Source: an uncultured Bacteroidales bacterium
GTDB lineage: Bacteria > Bacteroidota > Bacteroidia > Bacteroidales > UBA4417
DNA length: 25,613 bases
Reading direction: 5' to 3'
NCBI GenBank assembly: GCA_937965665.1
Contig: CALCJE010000026.1
Location: 1-25,613, forward strand
Made by a program: the position numbers and the translations under genes. Positions within the stretch are counted from its first letter, which is position 1. Each line of letters begins with the position of its first letter. The notes beneath the pieces are model-generated. The model was given only the letters and a program-made list of their open reading frames with translations. It did no database searches and was not told the DNA's origin. Positions 22,081-25,613 of the stretch are shown here, piece by piece.

Positions 22081-22440
22081 CACAAATGCGCACTGTGTTA
22101 TCCACAAATGGGCACAAATGGGCACAAAGAAATGGAACGCTGATGACGCGGAAAATTCACAGATAAACACAGATTATTCGTGTGTATTTGTGTCTGATTC
22201 GTGATAATTTGTGGATAATATTAATCCGCCCGCCTGGAACACTGGTGACGCAGAAAAGTCACGGATAAGCACGGATTTAACCACAAATGAATGCTCAAAT
22301 GGGCACAAATGGTTTATCCACAGATTTTCACAAATGAATGCTCTAATGGGCACAGATGGACAAGGATATATCCACGGATGGACATGGATTTATACACTGA
22401 TTTTCACAAATGATTGCACAAATGGTCACGGATTATTTAA
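22081..22440. repeat. Degenerate dispersed/tandem repeats
   Basis: A 10-nt unit (cacaaatggg and variants) recurs many times. A ~40-nt segment (gaacgctgatgacgcgg...) recurs about 100 nt on as gaacactggtgacgcag..., and a ~30-nt segment beginning acaaatgaatgctc occurs twice around 22284 and 22331. No coding potential is apparent. Confidence 0.75.
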
Positions 22441-22511
22441 CCCGCTTGCTTGCGCCTGTTGAAGTGCATGCGCAATTCCGCTTTATCATGTTTGTATTTC
22501 TTATTTCTTAC

Positions 22512-22634
22512 GTTGGCGGTATGGCCAGTAAGGGATTGCGGAGCGACGTTCCTATCAACCGAGACAAAAGATTGATGCGGGTGATGAGCTCCAAATACCT
22601 CTGAAACCCTTATTGGCTATACCGCGTGTTAGGG
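22512..22634. repeat. Long imperfect inverted repeat, cassette-boundary-like
   Basis: Arms at 22517-22537 and 22604-22624 match at 18 of 21 positions in inverse orientation. The 66-nt centre has nested short stems (GGAGC/GCTCC, ATCAA/TTGAT). The right flank is GTTAGGGC (22628-22635), whose exact complement GCCCTAAC appears on the other side of the next gene near 23160. Size and mismatched arms are attC-like, but the left end lacks the matching RYYYAAC box. Confidence 0.6.
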
Positions 22635-22684
22635 CATGGGCTTTTTTTATTCATCAATCATTTAAATCGTTATCAAACAAAGTA

Positions 22685-23086
22685 TCATTTTGACTTTTGA
22701 GTAACCGTCACCCTATCACCATAATCCCCAGCTTGAAGTCCCACTGTAATAATCCTTTTAACATTATTTGGATTTGCATCTACTTTGATAAAAAGTGTAT
22801 TCTTATCACGGCGTTCAACATCAAAACAATTCTGCTTTATTTTGTAACTATCAGATTGCAAATCAACGCCTGTAAAATCATAATACCATGTACTATCAAC
22901 TGAAACATCAGAAATCCACCACCAATCACCTCCAGTTTTAATTGTTACCGAATCTCCAGAAGCGCTAAATGAAGCATTTTTGGTCGATAAGTGAATATTA
23001 TCATCCCAAATACCTTTGGGTTTCGAACAGGAATAAAAAGCAGCAATCAGAATAATTATTAGATCGAAAGTAATTATCTTTTTCAT
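22685..23086 (-). CDS. Small lipoprotein with BACON-like domain
   Basis: This 133-residue protein has a lipoprotein signal ending in AFYSC (Cys20). The rest resembles a single BACON-type immunoglobulin-like domain: FSASGDSVTIKTGGDWWW, an internal NTLFIKVDANPNN and the C-terminal ITVGLQAGDYGDRVTVTQ. Such domains are common in Bacteroidota surface lipoproteins and are thought to bind glycans or act as spacers. I chose the ATG at 23086 (MKKIITFDL). A frame to 23116 adds ten residues before the signal peptide. It is the leftmost gene of the cassette-like segment and is bounded on both sides by the GTTAGGGC/GCCCTAAC pair. Confidence 0.82.
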   Translation of the reverse strand: MKKIITFDLIIILIAAFYSCSKPKGIWDDNIHLSTKNASFSASGDSVTIKTGGDWWWISDVSVDSTWYYDFTGVDLQSDSYKIKQNCFDVERRDKNTLFIKVDANPNNVKRIITVGLQAGDYGDRVTVTQKSK

Positions 23087-23258
23087 TGTGTTATTTATTA
23101 AGTTACTATAACTCATTATTATTCAAGGTACTATTTGTCAAGTTGCTTTTTTTTAGCCTTGGCCCTAACAAGCATATATCAACACTATTATGCTTTTTTT
23201 TAATTAAATTTTATCCTAATTCGCATGCACTTCAGGCACGCAAGCCGGGTTCAAAAAT

Positions 23259-23293
23259 CATTATTCGTTATTCACTATTCGTTATTCATTATT
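23259..23293. repeat. Period-7 array overlapping a stop codon
   Basis: Five in-phase heptads: cattatt, cgttatt, cactatt, cgttatt, cattatt. The stop codon of the VanZ-like gene (23289-23291) lies inside the last unit. Confidence 0.85.
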
Positions 23294-23663
23294 TCTCAAA
23301 CTTATCAATAACAGTCAGATCAATAACAATACCTAACCCGGTTCCAATTCCATACATCAATATATCCCAGGGATCGAAGGTGCTGCCGAGAAATTCGATT
23401 TCATAATACTGCAGTATTTCTACTATTGTTCCAAAACCGAAGGTAAGTATTGCACCCGTTATCCTGGCACGATTGACTAAAATGTTTTTTCGGAGAGATA
23501 TTTGCAGCAATAAATAAAGATCCGCAGGCAGCACAATGTCAATTAAATATCCACGAACAAAATGCCTGCCGATCCCCTGATAGTCGGGCCCGGTAACGAA
23601 ATGCAACAGTCCCACGAATAAGGAGAATGCGACAATACAATAAATGCTTTTCCTGTTTTTCAT
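23289..23663 (-). CDS. VanZ/DUF2809-like small membrane protein
   Basis: This 124-residue integral membrane protein has about four hydrophobic segments. The motif IVEILQYYEIEFLGSTFDPWD followed by a GIGTGLG segment is characteristic of VanZ-like and DUF2809 proteins (Glu-Gln helix, FDPWDI turn). Function is unknown in this family apart from teicoplanin resistance for VanZ itself. The stop codon is inside a heptad repeat. It is the second unit of the cassette-like array and is visibly AT-richer than genes left of 22 kb. Confidence 0.75.
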   Translation of the reverse strand: MKNRKSIYCIVAFSLFVGLLHFVTGPDYQGIGRHFVRGYLIDIVLPADLYLLLQISLRKNILVNRARITGAILTFGFGTIVEILQYYEIEFLGSTFDPWDILMYGIGTGLGIVIDLTVIDKFEK

Positions 23664-23678
23664 TTTACGACCCGGAAT

Positions 23679-23786
23679 CCTTTGCTTGTGCGCGCTTTCA
23701 GCGCGTTCTTAATACTGCTTTATCAGCTCTTATAACCTTACTTCTGCCAGGCATATCAACACTATTTCTGCTTTTATTATTACAAC
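23679..23786. repeat. 108-bp direct repeat, copy 1
   Basis: This aligns without gaps to 24437-24544 with five mismatches that I can count (about 95% identity). It begins with a GC hairpin (gtgcgcgct/agcgcgttc, 23688-23708) and ends with gcatatcaacactatt and ctgctttta. A shorter relative of the latter part occurs near 23170-23195. Confidence 0.9.
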
Positions 23787-23855
23787 AAATATAATAGGGT
23801 TTCGCACGCGCTGTATCACGCGCGGGCCAACGCATGGTGCTGGCAAGCAACGTAT

Positions 23856-24365
23856 TTATTCTATTCTCGTTATTAATTGGTTTCTTGCAATTATGAAATT
23901 TATTGTCTTAGTGTTGTAATCCTCAATTGCCACAACAATATCAACATTGTTGTTGGTTTCCCATTCTGGCCCATTCTTGCTTATTCTGAACACTTTATAT
24001 ATTGGTATAAAATTGTCATCATAAAGAACTGGAGTTGAAATCCAAATTTGTTCTTTGTTTATTACATAAAGAGTTTTTATTTCAAAATTCTTCGAGATTT
24101 GTGCACTGTCAATATTAACGATGGAAATCAGAGCAAATAATCTTGTGTTCTTTTTTGTTACACCAGGAAAGAAATCACGATAAAGTTCTGTTTGTAATAC
24201 CAGATTCTGATTATCAATTTTTATCGTGTCTACTGCGTTCAGATAGAGTTTTTCATGAAGTTGAGAATCAACAACAACATCTCCATTCAAATATTCTTTC
24301 TTACATGAAAAGATTGTTAAACCCAGGAAGGTAATCAATACTAAAACTTTAAATAAATGATTCAT
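23856..24365 (-). CDS. Lipoprotein of unknown function
   Basis: This 169-residue protein has a lipoprotein signal ending in TIFSC (Cys21) followed by KKEYLNGD. The remainder is rich in beta-type sequence and I recognise no family. It is AT-rich, unlike the genes on the left of the window. It is the single gene between the two copies of the 108-bp repeat, forming a 758-bp repeat-to-repeat unit. Upstream, the minus strand has TAGTTTTG (24419-24412), a possible -7 box, and a CTGAC/GTCAG dyad (24382-24395). Confidence 0.75.
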   Translation of the reverse strand: MNHLFKVLVLITFLGLTIFSCKKEYLNGDVVVDSQLHEKLYLNAVDTIKIDNQNLVLQTELYRDFFPGVTKKNTRLFALISIVNIDSAQISKNFEIKTLYVINKEQIWISTPVLYDDNFIPIYKVFRISKNGPEWETNNNVDIVVAIEDYNTKTINFIIARNQLITRIE

Positions 24366-24411
24366 ATTAGTATTTTTAATTCTGACTAACGTCAGGTAAA
24401 GTATTGATTAT

Positions 24412-24419
24412 CAAAACTA
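24412..24419 (-). promoter_or_regulatory. Possible -7 box of the lipoprotein gene
   Basis: The minus strand reads TAGTTTTG, matching TAnnTTTG. No correctly spaced -33 TTTG was found. Confidence 0.35.
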
Positions 24420-24436
24420 TTTTTAAGTCAAATTTA

Positions 24437-24544
24437 CCTTTGCTTGCGCGCGCTTTCAGCGCGTGCTTAATACTGCTTTATCAGCTCTTATTATCTTACT
24501 TCTGCCAGGCATATCAACACTATTTCTGCTTTTATTTTTACAAC
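24437..24544. repeat. 108-bp direct repeat, copy 2
   Basis: Gap-free match to 23679-23786 with five differences. The starting hairpin is more regular here (gcgcgcgct with agcgcgtgc, 24446-24466). The following ~50 nt contains GCATGC and GGGCACAAGCCGGGT, which also resembles 23222-23250. Confidence 0.9.
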
Positions 24545-24596
24545 CCAATTTAATGCTGTTTTGCATGCAATGTAAGCGGGCACAAGCCGGGTCTGG

Positions 24597-24950
24597 CTAT
24601 GGCCTTTGATAGTGTGGAGCTTTCCATACCAGTTTTTCACAGCATTTCTGATTCCAATAATCAGTGAATGGCGCTACTGTGATATTGACACGAACACCTT
24701 CCTTCGAATATGGATTTCGGCTTTCTGAACTTAAAGGGTTGTCATATTCATAAAATGTTTCACCATTAAATTCATAACTATACCAGGCACCATGATTCTG
24801 CATCAATGCCGGATTTGAATTAATAGTTGCTTCATCCTGCGAAATCTTAACTTTCAGCCATTCAGGGATATCACTGTCAGCAGATGAATCATCTTTCGCG
24901 CATGAGAAAAACAGAAGAGCAATTGTTACAAGTAACAGGGCCTTTTTCAT
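24597..24950 (-). CDS. Small lipoprotein of unknown function
   Basis: This 117-residue protein starts at ATG 24950 (MKKALLLVTIALLFFSC), with lipidated Cys17. A TTG six nucleotides upstream is an unlikely alternative. After a short acidic linker (KDDSSADSD) come IPEWLK, an AWYSYEFNGETFYEY segment and a C-terminal double cysteine (QKCCEK). I cannot assign a family. A -7-like TATCTTTG (24961-24954) lies only 3 nt before the ATG, hinting at a leaderless transcript. Confidence 0.75.
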   Translation of the reverse strand: MKKALLLVTIALLFFSCAKDDSSADSDIPEWLKVKISQDEATINSNPALMQNHGAWYSYEFNGETFYEYDNPLSSESRNPYSKEGVRVNITVAPFTDYWNQKCCEKLVWKAPHYQRP

Positions 24951-25052
24951 AATCAAAGATACTAAAGTTATGTTGTTACAATTTTAGATTTAGTTTCTGG
25001 ATTTGCCTCATGAGTGCTGGCGGCGCGTGTGTAATTCCGAGTTATCCTGTTT

Positions 25053-25075
25053 CGCGCGCGCTTGCAGCGCGCGCG
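25053..25075. repeat. GC-rich hairpin after the amidohydrolase gene
   Basis: A perfect 9-bp stem of alternating C and G (25053-25061 with 25067-25075) with a 5-nt loop TTGCA lies just past the amidohydrolase stop. On the minus strand the surrounding GGCCCGCGCG...GCGCGCGAAAC is repeated near 23800-23825 in the spacer upstream of the VanZ-like gene. Confidence 0.75.
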
Positions 25076-25086
25076 GGCCGCACAAT

Positions 25087-25613
25087 TCATTTTCCTTTTG
25101 ATTTTGCTTTCTCTAACATTAAATCCAGTGCTTTCCTGTTATAAATTTTCCCTCGTACGATAACCGATTCAATCGCTTTTGTATTTTCAATATTTTCCAG
25201 TGGATTCTTATTCAGTAGCACCAGGCTTGCCAGTTTACCTTTCTCAACTGAACCAAAATCTGCTTCTTTTTTCATAAATATGGCAGGATTTATTGTAGCA
25301 GTCCTTAACGCATCAATCGTGGTCATGCCTCCTTTAACCATCAGCGACAATTCATCGTGCAGAGAAAATCCCGGGAAGACGTACGGATTGGGGAAATCGG
25401 TACCTGCTAAAAATCTTACTCCATTCGCATTCATTTTGCCGATTAAGCTCAGCTCAAATAGATACCTTTCTCTGCGACTATTGGCAAAAGTATTTATTTG
25501 GTCTTTTGTATAAGGATTCATTTTTTGATTCCATACCTCAATAACAGGATCAGGAAGATAGCCAATTCTATTGTCATTTGTAAATGTTGAATCGTTTAAA
25601 TAACTCATAGCCC
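25087..25613 (-). CDS. Amidohydrolase family protein, C-terminal part
   Basis: The gene runs off the right edge; about 175 C-terminal residues are visible. It resembles imidazolonepropionase-like/D-aminoacylase-type amidohydrolases of the metal-dependent TIM-barrel superfamily. Motifs are FLAGTDFPNPY, containing the last metal-ligand Asp, then GFSLHDELSLMVKGGMTTIDALRTATINPA and the closing beta-sandwich segment GSVEKGKLASLVLLNKNPLENI. No stop interrupts the frame up to the window edge, so the ATG at 25608 is internal. The N-terminal HxH motif and any signal peptide lie outside. Substrate is unknown. Confidence 0.9.
   Translation of the reverse strand, partial: AMSYLNDSTFTNDNRIGYLPDPVIEVWNQKMNPYTKDQINTFANSRRERYLFELSLIGKMNANGVRFLAGTDFPNPYVFPGFSLHDELSLMVKGGMTTIDALRTATINPAIFMKKEADFGSVEKGKLASLVLLNKNPLENIENTKAIESVIVRGKIYNRKALDLMLEKAKSKGK

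Larger units (their letters stand above)
21937..22684. other. Repeat-rich intergenic region at the boundary of the accessory segment
   Basis: About 750 nt without a real gene. It contains the beta-propeller promoter (22026-22056), degenerate repeats at 22081-22440 and a long imperfect inverted repeat at 22512-22634. Open frames here, such as a plus-strand one at 22211-22462, are products of the repeats. Confidence 0.7.

Noticed and set aside
22211..22462. 83-codon plus-strand frame
   Set aside because: It is made entirely of the degenerate cacaaatggg-type repeats; the translation is repetitive and has no protein-like character.
22512..25086. Classical integron with attC sites
   Set aside because: No integrase gene in the window, and paired RYYYAAC/GTTRRRY boxes were not found at both ends of any spacer; only cassette-like organisation can be claimed.

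Overview
The window looks like chromosome from a Bacteroidota bacterium, probably of the Bacteroidales/Marinilabiliales kind and possibly from a metagenome. The evidence is: many lipoproteins with short Cys lipoboxes, almost no Shine-Dalgarno sequences, several promoters of the Bacteroidota type (TTTG, about 20 nt, TAnnTTTG), a BACON-like domain, a sialate O-acetylesterase with a hexosaminidase-type tail, and AT-rich spacers with short-period degenerate repeats. No rRNA, tRNA, transposase, integrase or CRISPR array was seen.

Layout. 1-2300 (minus strand): 5' end of carA, a hairpin terminator, an OmpA-type lipoprotein and exonuclease III. 2300-5450 (plus): a spacer with a good promoter and a soluble multi-PAS histidine kinase. 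5485-6612 (minus): a cation diffusion facilitator whose leader carries a NiCo (czcD) riboswitch overlapping an intrinsic terminator, under a near-consensus promoter. 6703-8481 (plus): ClC chloride channel/transporter with CBS domains. 8526-13143 (minus): a YyaL/DUF255 thioredoxin-domain protein and a secreted sialate O-acetylesterase, separated by period-8 and period-7 repeat arrays. 13435-15933 (plus): a DUF2237 protein and an S9 lipoprotein peptidase ending in a perfect-palindrome terminator. 15991-17686 (minus): a tight three-gene operon of unknown function, two related soluble proteins plus one membrane protein. 18015-19357 (minus): a monooxygenase-fold protein, a nitroreductase and a GNAT acetyltransferase. 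19481-21936 (minus): an outer-membrane barrel protein, a VOC protein and a secreted beta-propeller protein.

21937-25613 differs from the rest. After about 600 bp of degenerate repeats come four small AT-rich minus-strand genes (three lipoproteins, one VanZ-like membrane protein) and the 3' part of an amidohydrolase gene. They are separated by spacers built from shared parts: GC-rich hairpins, a 108-bp repeat present twice at about 95% identity, and a long imperfect inverted repeat. This resembles a one-gene-per-unit cassette array, but I could not identify canonical integron attC boxes.

The best-supported unusual element is the NiCo riboswitch, which explains how the neighbouring metal exporter is controlled. 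The best candidates for undescribed biology are the three-gene operon at 15991-17686 and the cassette-like array at the right end.
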